Positions 48,741 through 60,832 of a DNA stretch of 64,000 nucleotides are shown here, piece after piece. How positions within the stretch are numbered: position 1 is the stretch's first letter; each line of letters opens with the position of its first letter. Where the stretch lies: contig JNEU01000764.1 in the NCBI GenBank assembly GCA_000697475.1, positions 124,001-188,000 of the forward strand, given 5' to 3'. Origin of the DNA: Lichtheimia corymbifera B2541 (taxonomy: Eukaryota > Mucoromycota > Mucoromycetes > Mucorales > Lichtheimiaceae). The position numbers and the translations under genes were made by a program. Below the pieces are notes generated by a model. That model saw nothing but the letters and a program-made list of their open reading frames with translations, ran no database searches and was not told where the DNA came from.

Positions 48741-50445
48741 ACATGAGATCTGCATCTTCTTGACATTTACACACACACACACAAAGGCATGTGACATGTG
48801 ATATCAGGACTACTACACCACTGGTGCATGTGAATCAGAAGACTTCCTGCAATAGCGTCTGAATATAGTTGGGATATACTTTTATGTGGCGGCGATAACA
48901 GAATGTTGGGGAATGGATGTGAGGTGGATAGGGTGACACATCTATGCAGCTCCATGTTGTGCGACTTTTCAAGCATTTACGTTTCCTCTATAAGGATTAG
49001 AAAAGATTCACCTATGACGCTTCCCATTATCATATGCCGTGATAGCCAGTGACAAATAATGCATAGCTGCATCACCAATATAAAGAAAAAGTTGGGTCAT
49101 TGATGAATAGCTAAGGCGACCATTAGTATATCATATATCCAATACAATAAATTATTGACATCAATTCTGACGAGCGCGGCGTACTACAACAACAATAGGG
49201 AGTCGTGTCACTTGAACCTTGTTCACCCGCTTGATCTTTGCCATAGATCTCCTTTATCGAGTACGTGGTCATCCAAGGGCCCTGAGAATCGTAACCTTGT
49301 TCTTCTTGGCCATCATGATAAGGGGCTGTTGTTGTTGCTGTTGCTGCTTAAATAATGACTATAACCTGCCTCTATCGCTATTTCAGAGTAATTTGGCAAG
49401 GTGACAATGAAAGAGCGGGTTCATTGTTAATGGTGTTGGTAGGCTGCACCAAAAAATCGCTCGACTAATACTCATGACAGGTGATTAGTCTCATTTTTCG
49501 AGCACTGTTGGATCATCCAGTAGGTATTGTTCACGCGATACGTGAGATTATTCCCTTTCTAGATGAGGAGGTGGTACAAAAAAAGTCATGAATTATCATC
49601 TATCAAGTAAATCCGTCATCGACCTGCTAAAATGAAAAGCACATGTATCTTTATTCCTGGGTACGACATCGCTCAAATTGAAACCAATGCATAGCATCTA
49701 TCCATGTATCATTAAAGCGAGGAGCATGCGTGATCATGTAGCTTTTGGCATTACGTCAAGGAAGAAAAAAGCAATGTGTACATGCAAATCCACGCGCGTT
49801 GTGCGTTACGGAATCTTGTGTGAATGCCATGTGTGGTGAGAGAAAGAGAAAGGATGTTTTGATATTGGCTTGATTTGTATAGCGCGTATCTTTGAGCCTC
49901 CTCCGGATTGAGTTTGGGGGGTGAGGAGAAAGGAAAGAAGGGGAAAGTGAAAGAGGCGGTGTGTGTGTGGGTGTGGCCGTTTATCGTCTTAACTGTTTCG
50001 GATTTTCGATACTGAAAGAGGATCAAGGTAGCGGCTCCTCTTTCCTCCCTTGCCCCTGGTGGCAATCTCGACAGCATAAACAACACCATATAACACCGGC
50101 GTATGTATGACGTTTAACGAGGCAAATATAAATCCATGTTGCTACAGGTCGAGGTTTAAGCCAAAGAGATATCAAAATGACAATGATTTGCTTCACATGT
50201 CAGTGATAAAAAAAGCTTGGGCTTGATGTTTTTAGCCATGCTGCAAGGACAAAGGGGAATCCGTGTGATTCAAATCCCCCCAAACCCCTCCAACCTCTCG
50301 GGGGTAAGAGGGGAAGGGCAAGGCTGACTGCTTCAGAGACAATATTTCCCATCCTGGAGGCGGAGATACCTTCGCATATAAATACTCGTTTCCATTTTAC
50401 TGTTTGTCCATTGTTCTTTCTCTTCTCTTTGTTTTTTTTTCTGCC
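48741..50445. other. Intergenic region without recognised gene
   Basis: About 1.7 kb. It holds a CA microsatellite (about 48766-48783) in the Kelch-BTB 3' UTR, a (GTT)n/(GCT)n stretch at about 49327-49350, and a G-rich segment at about 49910-49980. The final part is the promoter of the next gene, with a TATA box. No ORF has a visible domain. Confidence 0.5.
50377..50384 (+). promoter_or_regulatory. TATA box, gene at 50446
   Basis: TATAAATA lies 69 bp upstream of the ATG, followed by a TTCTTTCTCTTCTC leader. The spacing fits a core promoter. Confidence 0.5.
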
Positions 50446-51449
50446 ATGTCAGTCCAACATCCAACATGCTTTTTGCAAGATGATCTTTATACCACAAGAC
50501 AAATGGCGACAGCAACCAACTGCCGTAAAGTTTCACTGATACGCACAAATTTGTATCCAGATTCAGCATCCACTTTGGTCGAGGATGCCCATATTTCACA
50601 CCCTAACGCCACCAGCACGACAGGAACTACCACCACCACTGCAAACAACTTTTTCCAACCAGCTTTTTTCATGTTGCTCTTTTCTCGTCTTATCGATGCT
50701 GTTATTTTCACCTCAGCTATTGCTATTACGGCATACAACTATTGGACGGGTGACTTACCACAACCAGCCGCAAACCATCAAGCATTGATTTCATCTGCAC
50801 CAGCACCATCTCGTACATCATCTTCAAGTCGTAGCAAGCGTAATTCTTATGCTTCAGCTTCATCGCCTCTCGTGCAAGTGCGTAGAAGAATGACTGAAGA
50901 ATGGGCTGCTGATACTCTCCAAGATAATGACCAACAAGATTCCCATCATCAACATCATAATCGAGCTTCGACTTATGCGCGTCCAACATTCGCTAGCATG
51001 AACAAAGTAAATATCTTTGCTATTCTATTACGCTTAACTCAATACTAAATGCAGTTTTTTTTCCAGTTTCATTCTTCACCAGCTATCGTCGGCGATCAGC
51101 AACCCCATAAAAACCAGCAACATGTGCGCACAAAGCATCGATCCAAGTCATTCAATCAACCCAAACAATGTAAGACATGAGAACCAATACATCCCTTGAT
51201 CTCAACATACTGACGTATTGACTCTATCACATAGCTCAAGATGAAATGTTGGCCCGAATGCAAACACAATTAGAGAACCTGATCCAGGAGGGCCAGGCTG
51301 CCCTGAACAGCCCAGCCTTCGATATGAGCGACGACGACGATGAAGATGGCCGAAACAGCAGGCTCATTTCTTCGCCATCTGCATCAAAAAGATCTCGTCG
51401 CATCAATCAAAAGAAGCACCAAAAGAGATACTCGAGCGTTTTTCCATGA
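50446..51449 (+). CDS. Orphan single-helix Ser-rich protein
   Basis: Exons: 50446-51006, 51067-51169, 51235-51449; 292 aa. I do not recognise it. Residues about 62-90 (FFQPAFFMLLFSRLIDAVIFTSAIAI) form one likely transmembrane helix. After it come a Ser/Arg-rich basic region (SRTSSSSRSKRNSYAS), a His/Gln-rich segment, a short amphipathic helix (MLARMQTQLENLIQEG), an acidic patch (SDDDDEDG) and a basic C-terminus (KRSRRINQKKHQKR). All splice phases agree and the promoter has a TATA box, which argues for a real gene. The protein may be a membrane-tethered cytosolic scaffold, but no function can be given. Confidence 0.7.
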
Positions 51450-53793
51450 TTACCCACCATTAGCATCACTCCATCTATTATTCCTATCCTCCTAACCTCT
51501 CGTCGTCAGCACATGATTTGTATATTCTTGACCTTTCTTGCCACATAACCTATATAGCTTTCCACTCTTATCATGTCATATACATTTCCCCCTTTTTTTT
51601 TTGCTTCCTCCTCATGTCAGACACCCACATGCTATTACAAGTCAATGTACAGTTCTTTTTGAAATGGCGTATACAATATACAATTATACTTCAAATGAGT
51701 CCCGTTTCGTTGTCTTGTGGCTTCAATTACATTGCATGCAAACTGGTTCATGCATGATGCCTGAACCGACTCGATTGACCCGTTATGCACGTGATGCACT
51801 ATCATCGTTATTAAATGGCAAATGTGCATCGGTGCATGGTGCATTATTGGCATGTCAGGCATCGTTGGGCAGTTGACGCTGTTGATCCCCTGTCATGTCG
51901 CATGAGTCAAGGTTAGATTGTGCAACAGCATTACACCATTGTTGAGGAATTCAAAGGAATCATTATTATGATGGGTGAATTTCAGCATGGTTCCTTAAGC
52001 GATTATTACTTTTCATAAAAGAGCGTTGCCGTATTCCAATAGAGCAGCAGTGCATCCTTTCACCAACGTCGATTGAAACGGTCATTAAACAAGGAGCAGC
52101 ACCATCTAATATGTGTGGTATCCCTTTTTTCTGCAGCACCCACAAGTACGAAAAATAGGCAACAAGGCGTATCGTACAAGACCAGGCTAGCTTTGTGTTT
52201 CAGAAATTCAAGGCAATGCCCAGATTAATCGTAAACAATGAAGCGAGCGTATGCGTGAGCCCAGTAACACTGCAGCCACAAAATACCACAACAACTTGAG
52301 GATCCCATGCTTAGTAGACAGCCATGTTACACACACCCACAGGGGATCATTCCTGTATGAGCGCACGCGTTCACCCAATATACTGCAGCTAGTAGTAGTA
52401 GTGTATACATTACGTACACTGCGCCAAGGATAGGGATTGTCGTGCTTTATGGTATCGGTAATCACATGTCATTGTTGGTAGAGGTTGCTGCACCGTTACG
52501 ACTAATTGTTGTCGTCGTCGCAAGGAGGCTTCATTTTGGTGCATGATTTTGAAACATGAAAATCTCGACGACGAGCCACAATTATTGCTCAGCAACTTTC
52601 AAGCGTACATTGAATCATGGTTGTCGGGGAGAAGTAGTATCAGCCCACAATCTTGCTGCTTTTCGCTTTGCTCTTATTTCCCTCACTCTCTCCCCCCCCC
52701 AATTACTATCATCTTACAACAAGAGATAATGCGTGTGTGGGTGTGTGCGTGTCACAACAACCAAGCATGTCCTTTTACAGTTTGATGATATGCACTTTGC
52801 TGCAAATCACATGCTTCTTTTCTATCAGGATGCTTTGTCTCTCCTAATCCAGGCACACGAATCGCTCAAACTTATTATCCTATAAGGTGTGACTCATTTT
52901 AGCAACCAATTGCCTATCGTCAAGTGGGCTCGTTGACGATGTTCTCAGAGGTACCTTTTGTGCATTAGTGCATCGTCGGTCGTAATATCAAATAAGAAGA
53001 GATCATAATCCATATGCAGCCTTGCAATCTTTGCATGATAATTGACATGTTCCCATATACTTTGGCATCTTATAGGCTTAAATGGTGAAATGATATCCCA
53101 TTAAGGATTGCATACAAGTATCACGCATTCGTGGGTCTATCAAGAGCAATATTGTGCCTATGTGAAAGCGAATGCAATGTCGCCGCGCTATCTGCATCAT
53201 GGTGGGAAAAGAGCCAAGTGGATGCTATTTGGGCTTGGTTCGCTATATGCAATGCTGTGCTTATACACATATGAAAATATATTATAGTTGTTGATTTTAC
53301 ACATGGGAATGAAGATCTAACGGCATGGGTAATGTATATGTTGTTGGTGTGTATCATCGTTGCTGTCTTGTGGCAGCCAAGGTGATTTTCATGTGAAATG
53401 GTGGCGCCCATTAGGGGTTATGGAGATAGTATAAATTGCCATAGCAACCACTGTGTATATATGTTTCAAGGATCGTTTGTAATGGGTTGACACATGTATA
53501 CAGCTTTCAGGCTATTCTTTGACTAGCCCTTTTGGGTCCATAACCAAGCATCGCCTCGTACATAATACTTTGACAATCCTTTATGGTGATGCTCCAATTA
53601 AAACAAGGGTGAAAATGGGTTATGATGAATATGAGAGTATATCATAATATATCATTTCAATGTTGTTGAGGGATATGAGGGAGAGTATATGGATATGATG
53701 CATGACGTGAATTGAAATCTGGTTGATTCGAAACCACACTCTCTTTCCACAGCAACCGTTTCTTTTTATACGCACACACATACAGATTTCAAC
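51450..53793. other. 2.3-kb intergenic region without recognised gene
   Basis: Largest unexplained gap apart from the repeat region. ORFs are below 115 codons on both strands and lack domains or convincing splicing. It contains short homopolymers (T10 near 51592, C10 near 52691) and an imperfect RFX-like site at 53436. A non-coding transcript cannot be excluded. Confidence 0.45.
53436..53448. promoter_or_regulatory. Imperfect RFX X-box-like site
   Basis: TTGCCATAGCAAC, one half-site perfect (AGCAAC) and the other close, with the same spacing as the site at 17491. It lies 346 bp upstream of the SAP30BP-like gene. Confidence 0.3.
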
Positions 53794-54921
53794 ATGAGTG
53801 CACTATCAGCTCTTGCCAACTATACCGATGATGAAGAGGAGGAGGAGAACGAAGAGATACAGTCAACCACCCACATTGCAACGTCAGAACAAAAAGGTTT
53901 CAATGCTTCACGCTTTATAGTGATCCGTCATTAGTAGCATAGACTAACAGGCGTATATAGCACAGCCGCCACCACCGCAATCACAGCCACAATCGCAGTC
54001 TTCTTCAACCAAGCAAGCAGAATCGGCCCATGAGAAGAGAAGCTCGTCGCCAATAGCAACCAAGGTAAAGTGTTTGCTTTAAAAAGAGATACAAGATGCG
54101 TGTAAAGCTGACCATCCAATGGTGTGGTATAGTCAACATCGTCAGCACGTGGTGATGAGACAGCAGAGACAAAGGATGAGCCAGAGCATGTTCCTGAAGT
54201 GGTTCGACGGCATTTGGCATCAGCTGATAAGACGCGACAACGACGATTGCTTTTGATGGCTAAAGCTATTGACGGAGTGGACAATTGGGGTATCCCTTCC
54301 GAGCCTGCTACTGAATGTGATCCTGATCTTTTGGTAAGTGTCTGTCCAACGGATAAAAGGGGATAAAAAAAGGGAGATGAGATGGTGTATATTGACACAA
54401 AAGCACGGACGTTATTATAGGAAACAATTACCCATTTTCAGACATTACACAAGTCAGGGCATCGACTGAATGAGCATTTACAAAGCAACAAGGCGTTTCG
54501 TAACCCGAGGATATATGCCAAGCTCGTTGAGTTTATTGATTTGGATGAGATTGGAAGCAACTTTGACAAGGAGACGTTTGATCCGCATGGTTTCCCCAAA
54601 GAAGCATACATTGATGGCCTCCTAGAAGCTCAACGTCAATACGCGGAAGAGAAAGCTGCAGCTCAACAGAATCGCACCAATATTTCGTTTGTCAGCTCAA
54701 CAAGCCCTGCTGGTGGTGGTCCTGCTGCTCCTACTACTACTACGACAAGTAATCCAGCACAGTCAGCTGCCTTGTCAGCTGCTATGGCCAATGCAGCTAA
54801 AGTGGCGAGTCGCATCACTCAACAAGGCCAAGCGACTACCAGCAAACGAGAACATCCACGGCAAATATCATCATCTCCCTTACCATCTCGAGAGCATAGT
54901 AGCAAGCGTAGCCGTCGATAG
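53794..54921 (+). CDS. SAP30BP/HCNGP-like transcription or splicing regulator
   Basis: Exons: 53794-53896, 53961-54064, 54133-54333, 54421-54921; 302 aa (human SAP30BP is 308). The N-terminus starts MSALSALANYTDDEEEEE, the acidic family start (the human protein has LxxLxxYxxDSE). The HCNGP domain spans about 137-215: THFQTLHKSGHRLNEHLQSN, FRNPRIYAKLVEFIDLDEIG and SNFDKETFDP. The tail is Ala-rich and basic (KREHPRQ, KRSRR), a likely nuclear signal. In animals this protein binds SAP30 and helps splice short introns; that is of interest here because the genome's introns are short. Confidence 0.9.
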
Positions 54922-55677
54922 AATATAGAATGGTTGCACATTTGGAAAAAAAGAACAGTTCATACTGTGTGTTGCCAGCAGAAAACTCCTATCAGCCACC
55001 CATTACAATGGCGAGACATTTTGATCCATGTGGTGTCAGTTCTCTATTAACGTTGCGTAACACCAATTTTGTACAATGATCATGTTGTTACAAAAGAGTA
55101 AGCAATGACACGGACGGTCGCACACGCACATAATCACCGATATTTATCACCACCCATGGTGTGGGCGTATTGGATATGGATACCAGCAAGCGTCATTTCA
55201 ATGATGGATGATTGTGCAAAAGACAGAGGGAGAGCAACAAAGGAAGGAGCATTGAAGAAGCCCCTAAAATAACGAATTTGCCTGTTATGCAGTAGCACGA
55301 TTATAAACATCAACCAACCCATGCTTCCCGCTTCCCCTTTTTCGTAAATGGGAGAAGAAATTGGGTGGAGATTCCTTTTTTCCTCTTTTTATTCTTCTCT
55401 TTCACTCTTTCTCCTCTCCTTCTTGCTCATCACCACCACCACACTGCTATTACTAGTAGATCATACAGCTCTTTTACACACGCTACTACTACTACCACTG
55501 CACATACCAAGATATACATTCTTTTTCGTGACGACCCTGATGCGGTCTTGAATATTTCACCCACTTCCATACTCAGCAGACCTATCATTCATTGACTCGC
55601 GTTTCCTTGAACTGATCTTCATTATCATTCATACATACAATCATCCACACACACTCTCTCTCCCCTATCCTTTATAC
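54922..55677. other. Intergenic region, SAP30BP to RasGEF
   Basis: About 755 bp. The last 300 bp are pyrimidine-rich with (ACC/ACT)n and TTCTC runs, then ACACACTCTCTCTC directly before the RasGEF ATG, a long 5' leader. No gene is seen. Confidence 0.5.
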
Positions 55678-58600
55678 ATGACAATCAGCACGCTATTCAC
55701 ACAATCAAGTCCGAAATCACAAGCAGTAGCAGCATCATCAGTGTCCTTGTCGCCACCCGCATCACTTCCTAGCTCTCCCCGCAATACAACGACTCCACCA
55801 GAACCGTCCACTTTAACCTCCCATTTTGTTCAGGCGCTGCATGATTATCTCCCCACCAATGCTCCTGCCGATGAAGCTGTCTCCTGTCTTTTCTTTCGCA
55901 AGGGTGCCATCATTGAAGTATTCAACAGAGATCCTTCAGGCTGGTGGGATGGTGTCTCAAATGGTGTCCGTGGTTGGTTTCCTAGTAACTATATCGGGAG
56001 AATCGGTGAAGCTACACGCGATAGCGCTGATTTCGATGATGAAGAATCACAACAACAATGGGAATCTTGGCGTAAAGCAATCCAAGAGGTATTCTTTCTT
56101 TTACTACATCAGCTGTGTGATTTATAATGCATTCCATGTTATAGGCCGATGCATATCATCACCAACATGACGAACATCATCAAAGTCGAGTGGAACTAGC
56201 ACGTGCATTACTTGATGAAGATCGATCGAGAATCAGAGATGGCAACAACGACGATACAGCAGTAGCAGCATATGAAGAATACAACAATGACAACAAATGG
56301 GAAATGTTGATGGATGATGTATCGAGACGTATGTCTGAGCTTGTGAATGCAGCAACAACAACAACTTTGTCCAGCAGCAGTGGCATCCCTTCTTCAGGGG
56401 ATGACATCCAAGCTCACGTTTTCCAAGTTGTATCATCCATTCGTGCAGTGCTAACAGCTGCCAACGCCGTCAGTAATGATTCACCAGTACTCAAAACACA
56501 TCCTGATCTTGCACGTCAGCGTAAAATCATTCTGAGCACACTTAGCAAGCTTGTACTGAAAGGAAAAGAATGGCAACAGCAACAGCAGCAACCATCCATA
56601 GCATCAGCGGATATATCCAGCCTTGTGAATCAGCTACTTGCCGAGTTGGAGATATTTGAAGATCACCTTAAAAATGTACCCGAGTTTTTCATTGAGTATT
56701 ATGGAACATCGCTTGGCTCCGTGTCACCAAGATCTTCACTGATATCGGCCGATTCATCTCATTCATTTCGACATATGCAAGCATCATTGGTTGATCCTAA
56801 TCAACGACGCCTCTCCAGTGCTTCCTTTATTGCTCGAGTAGTGCCATTATCAGACCCACGACATATTTTGCAGACCTTATTGGAACATCAAGCGACTATC
56901 AGCGAGCTCATGTCATCCTTGTGGATCACTATTGAACAATTCTTGGCCCAACGGCAACGAGCATCTGAGATGCTGGAGACTACACGCAAGGCAGTGGAAG
57001 CAATACGAACCTTTCTGGCAGTGGTAGAACACGTGTGTTCCCATGTGGGTGACATGGACTACAAACATTGCTCTGTGATACCCGAGGATCCACATTTGGT
57101 AGCATTGGTCCTTGCCAAAGAATCCGTATATAGCTCCATTACCAATCTGGTTACATCCGTGCGTACGTTGGCAGGTCCGCGTAGCAGCAACAACAACGGT
57201 CGACATCATCAACACAACCAACAGCAACAACAACAACCCAGCAAAGCTGATATTGAGCAATTACGTGATAGCTGCGAAAATGTGGTGCGCACGACACATG
57301 AGAGTGCTGCCTGTGTTCAAATATGCTTGCAATCAAGTGGAGATACAGCAGCTGATATTAGCAGTGAATTACGAGAACGATTTGAGCAGTCAATCGATAC
57401 GAGACGTAATCAAACACTCAGCATCCTCGGTTGTAAAGCTACCAGCCTTAACGTCTTACAACAACAATGTGACGATAACGATGTTGAGTCTCTTGCTATT
57501 ACTCGTCAATCAACAAATACAGTATCCACACGTACCAATAGCACAAGCACATGGCAGCAACAGCGTCATTCCGGTGAATCTACAGCAACTTTGCTCACCA
57601 CTCCAGAAGTTATGAGCCCTGTCAATGAGCAACAACATCATCCGTTGGCTACATTCAATGGACCCCTTCCTCCTCCACCACCTCCACCAGCACCTTCAAC
57701 GAATCATCCCATCAAACCACCAGAATTAAAACTATCCACATCCAAGTCAACACCAACATCGGATCATCACCATCATCAAAAGAAGCGCTCTTTGCATTTG
57801 CTATCCAAGCATCACAACCATCACCATGATACGATGACAAGCACCAACACGGATTCTCGACCACAGATGCGTAGAACATCCTCTTGGTTATCAGTCAATG
57901 GCACTGAGCGTAATTCACCATCCAAAGTAAAATATCAATTACTATAAGGAATGATCACATTTACTCACTACCATTTTCTCAGCAGAATGAACATGAGCCG
58001 TGGTTTCTAAGACAACGCGTATTCTCGGAAGATGAAATGATGTTGAATAACGATGGCCAGGTGACAGGTGCCACAGTCGAGGCATTGGTTGAAAAATTAA
58101 CGCAGCATGAGAAATCACCAGGTAAGGGGGGGTGTTGTTCATCGGCTTGCTATTTTTACAAACATACGCTTACTTGCGTTTTTTCTAATAGAGTTATTAT
58201 TCCTTCGAGCTTTCTTTTACAACTTTCGTCTATTTACTACACCCACCATCTTTTTGGAATTACTCATCAAGCGTTTCGATATCCAACCTCCAACACCATC
58301 CTTGTCCCAAGATGAATGGAAGCTGTGGACAAACCATGTCTTAATACCTGTGCGATTACGTGTGTACAATGTCATCAAAACCTGGCTGGAGACATTCTTT
58401 TCCTACGATACGGATGCATGCATTGAGCAACCATTAATCGAATTTGTCACTGGCTCGCTGATGCAAGTGATGGCCGCACCAGGAAAGCGTATGATGGAGC
58501 TTGTAAGGAAATGCGTAAGTGATTCAACTAGGCCTCATCCTTTTTCCTTTTCGATTAACAAGATAAACAATGTATGTAGTTTACATCCAAGGGACAAATG

Positions 58601-59684
58601 GGTACTACGCGTAAACTATCATATACCAGCGACTCTATACGACCACCCTTACACAAGCAGCCATCTGGTTCTCATTTATCACTTGCCTCTGGAACATCAC
58701 TTTTCTCGACGTTGACACTCTTTGAAGATCATCATTCAGCTGATTCATCATCATCCTCGGTAGCACCTACACCCAGCATTGCTCGATCCTTGCGCAACAC
58801 GTTACGAAAAGCCATGAACCAGGGCATGTTATCCAGTGTGCATGTCAGCGAATTCGAACCCATTGAGCTGGCACGACAATTGACGCTTATGGAGAGCTCG
58901 TTGTTTTGTCAAATACAGCCAAATGAAATGATCGGCCAAGAATTCAAAAAGAAGGTTGGCAACAGCACAGCAGTTCATGTCAAAGCGATGATCCATCGTA
59001 GCACCCAAATCACCAAGTGGGTCTCAGACACCATTTTGAATGAGACAGATGCCAAGAAGCGTGCGCACATGATTAAGTTTTGGATCAAAGTGGGAGATGT
59101 AAGTTTGACTATCATGGGGAAAAGTGACAAGGAAGGATATAAAACTTACGATTACGACGTGTTTATAGCAATGTCTTCAACTGCGTAATTATAATACGTT
59201 GATGGCAATTCGGTCAGCTCTTGATTCAACCAGCATTGGACGACTGAAGCGTACTTGGGAATGTGTATCGGCCAAATGCAAAGCCATGTACGAGCCAATT
59301 TACCGTGCAACCGATTCACAGCGCAACTTTGCAGAATATCGACGTCGACTACGAGATGCTGTTGCACCATGTTTACCGTTTCTGGGTGTGTATTTGACCG
59401 ACATGACATTTATTGACGATGGCAATGCCAACCATCGTATGTCACCCAATGGTTACCAGCTCATCAACTTTGACAAGTATATCAAGACTACACGTATCCT
59501 CAACGAGATTGACCAATTCCAAATTCCGTATAAACTTGCCGAGGTTGAAGAAATCCAACGGTACTTGCTTCATTGCCTTGAAACGGTGGAAAAGAATGAT
59601 CAAGTATTTTATACCCGGAGCCTACAATTGGAGCCACGAGAAGAAGACTTTGATATCAAGAGCTTCATCTCTAACCTTGCTTAA
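55678..59684 (+). CDS. Cdc25-type Ras guanine exchange factor with SH3 domain
   Basis: Exons: 55678-56088, 56145-57926, 57983-58121, 58192-58514, 58580-59098, 59169-59684; 1229 aa. An SH3 domain lies at about 50-110 (VQALHDYLP, GWWDGVSNGVRGWFPSNYI). A long helical and low-complexity middle contains Q-tracts, a proline run near residue 642 (PLPPPPPPPAP) and a His-rich patch. The RasGEF N-terminal (REM) domain is at about 735-880 (ELLFLRAFFYNFRLFTTP). The catalytic Cdc25 domain is at about 978-1215 (FEPIELARQLTLMESSLFCQI, RSTQITKWVSDTIL, QLRNYNTLMAIRSAL, PFLGVYLTDMTFI). The SH3-REM-Cdc25 order matches yeast Cdc25/Sdc25 and S. pombe Ste6/Efc25. It activates Ras at the plasma membrane and feeds cAMP or MAPK signalling. 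Confidence 0.95.
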
Positions 59685-60832
59685 TTGTCGTTCCACTCCT
59701 TCCTTTTTTTGTTGTTCTTGTAATTGTAAAATAAAAATTGATTGTGCTTTTTCGTTTGCTACATCTCATCTAGGCTCAAGCGTGTACAACGTGATAGTTT
59801 ATTCTTTGTCCTCCTTCATGCACGCTGATTGTTACACACGCATGTCGGATCATTGCTGCATGGCTTTTATGTTTGTGTGTATCCTGCCAAAATAGAGTTC
59901 GGAGCGCCATGTAAAACGAAAGCACCATACAATGCTCATTTTTTCATTTTCCACCACATTGCCTTTCTTGGACGCCATGACCTTGTATATCATCATTGTC
60001 TCGATAAAATAATAAAAGGATTCTTTGCCCATTGATAATGAAGCTAATAAATGTACTCATTGATGAGCATCATGGGTTAGTCGGAGGCCGAAAGAGGAGA
60101 ATCCAAGCGAATATGGGATTCTCTACCAACCATCACACTTTTTATATACTGTGCTGCCCTGAGTACAATAGGAAAATCTTGTGATACTCAATTCTAAAAG
60201 TGGTCATGGTTCCCCGAGTATAGCAGTGGCGTGTAAAAAAAGAGCTTCTTGCATTGCTTTTCGAGGTTAGTTATCGACCCTTGTATGTTACCAGCGATAG
60301 CATGTTGTCGTTTTGACGCAAAAACAAGGAACCTTGTCTTTCCAGCACCTTCCTGATCATCACCACAATTTTCTCAATCAGCTCGCTAGTTGGCTCTCAG
60401 CTTGGTTTTTCGGCGGTGAAGTGGGTATTCATATACACGACAACGTTATCATCCTGAAAAGAATTCCTGCCGCTTCTGGAATGCCAACAAACATGCAACC
60501 CCTCAATAAACAAAAACATTTGCCGCCGCATGTAAAGGCAATATTCAAAAGAACAGGTGGTCTGGAAGGCGGATTTGACGATGGTATAAATACTTAGCAG
60601 CTTAGCAGTGGAAAAAGTATTTGCACGAATCCCTTTTGTTTTCGGTGTGTGGCACGAGCGCACAGCACCAATCGGAGAGCCGAGCTTGATTATCCAAGCA
60701 CACCATCCACAAGCTATATAAAAGAACAGCAGTCTGCTCTCGACATTCATCGTTTTTCCTTGATAACCATCCCATATCTTATCGCTTTTTACAAACATTT
60801 ACCCTTGCTTTCCAACAAGCACCATCATCTGT
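59685..60832. other. Intergenic region, RasGEF to arrestin-like gene
   Basis: About 1.15 kb. It includes the RasGEF 3' UTR (AAAATAAAAATTG poly(A)-signal-like at about 59727) and, near the end, the promoter of the next gene. No ORF with a domain. Confidence 0.5.
60666..60724 (+). promoter_or_regulatory. CCAAT and TATA elements of the arrestin-like gene
   Basis: A CCAAT box (ACCAATCGG at about 60668) is followed 45 bp later by TATATAAAAG (60715-60724), about 110 bp upstream of ATG 60833. This is a classical core-promoter layout. Confidence 0.55.

Noticed and set aside
50230..50285. tRNA-like B-box (GTGTGATTCAAATCCCC)
   Set aside because: No A-box at the right distance, no acceptor-stem pairing and no anticodon arm could be built.
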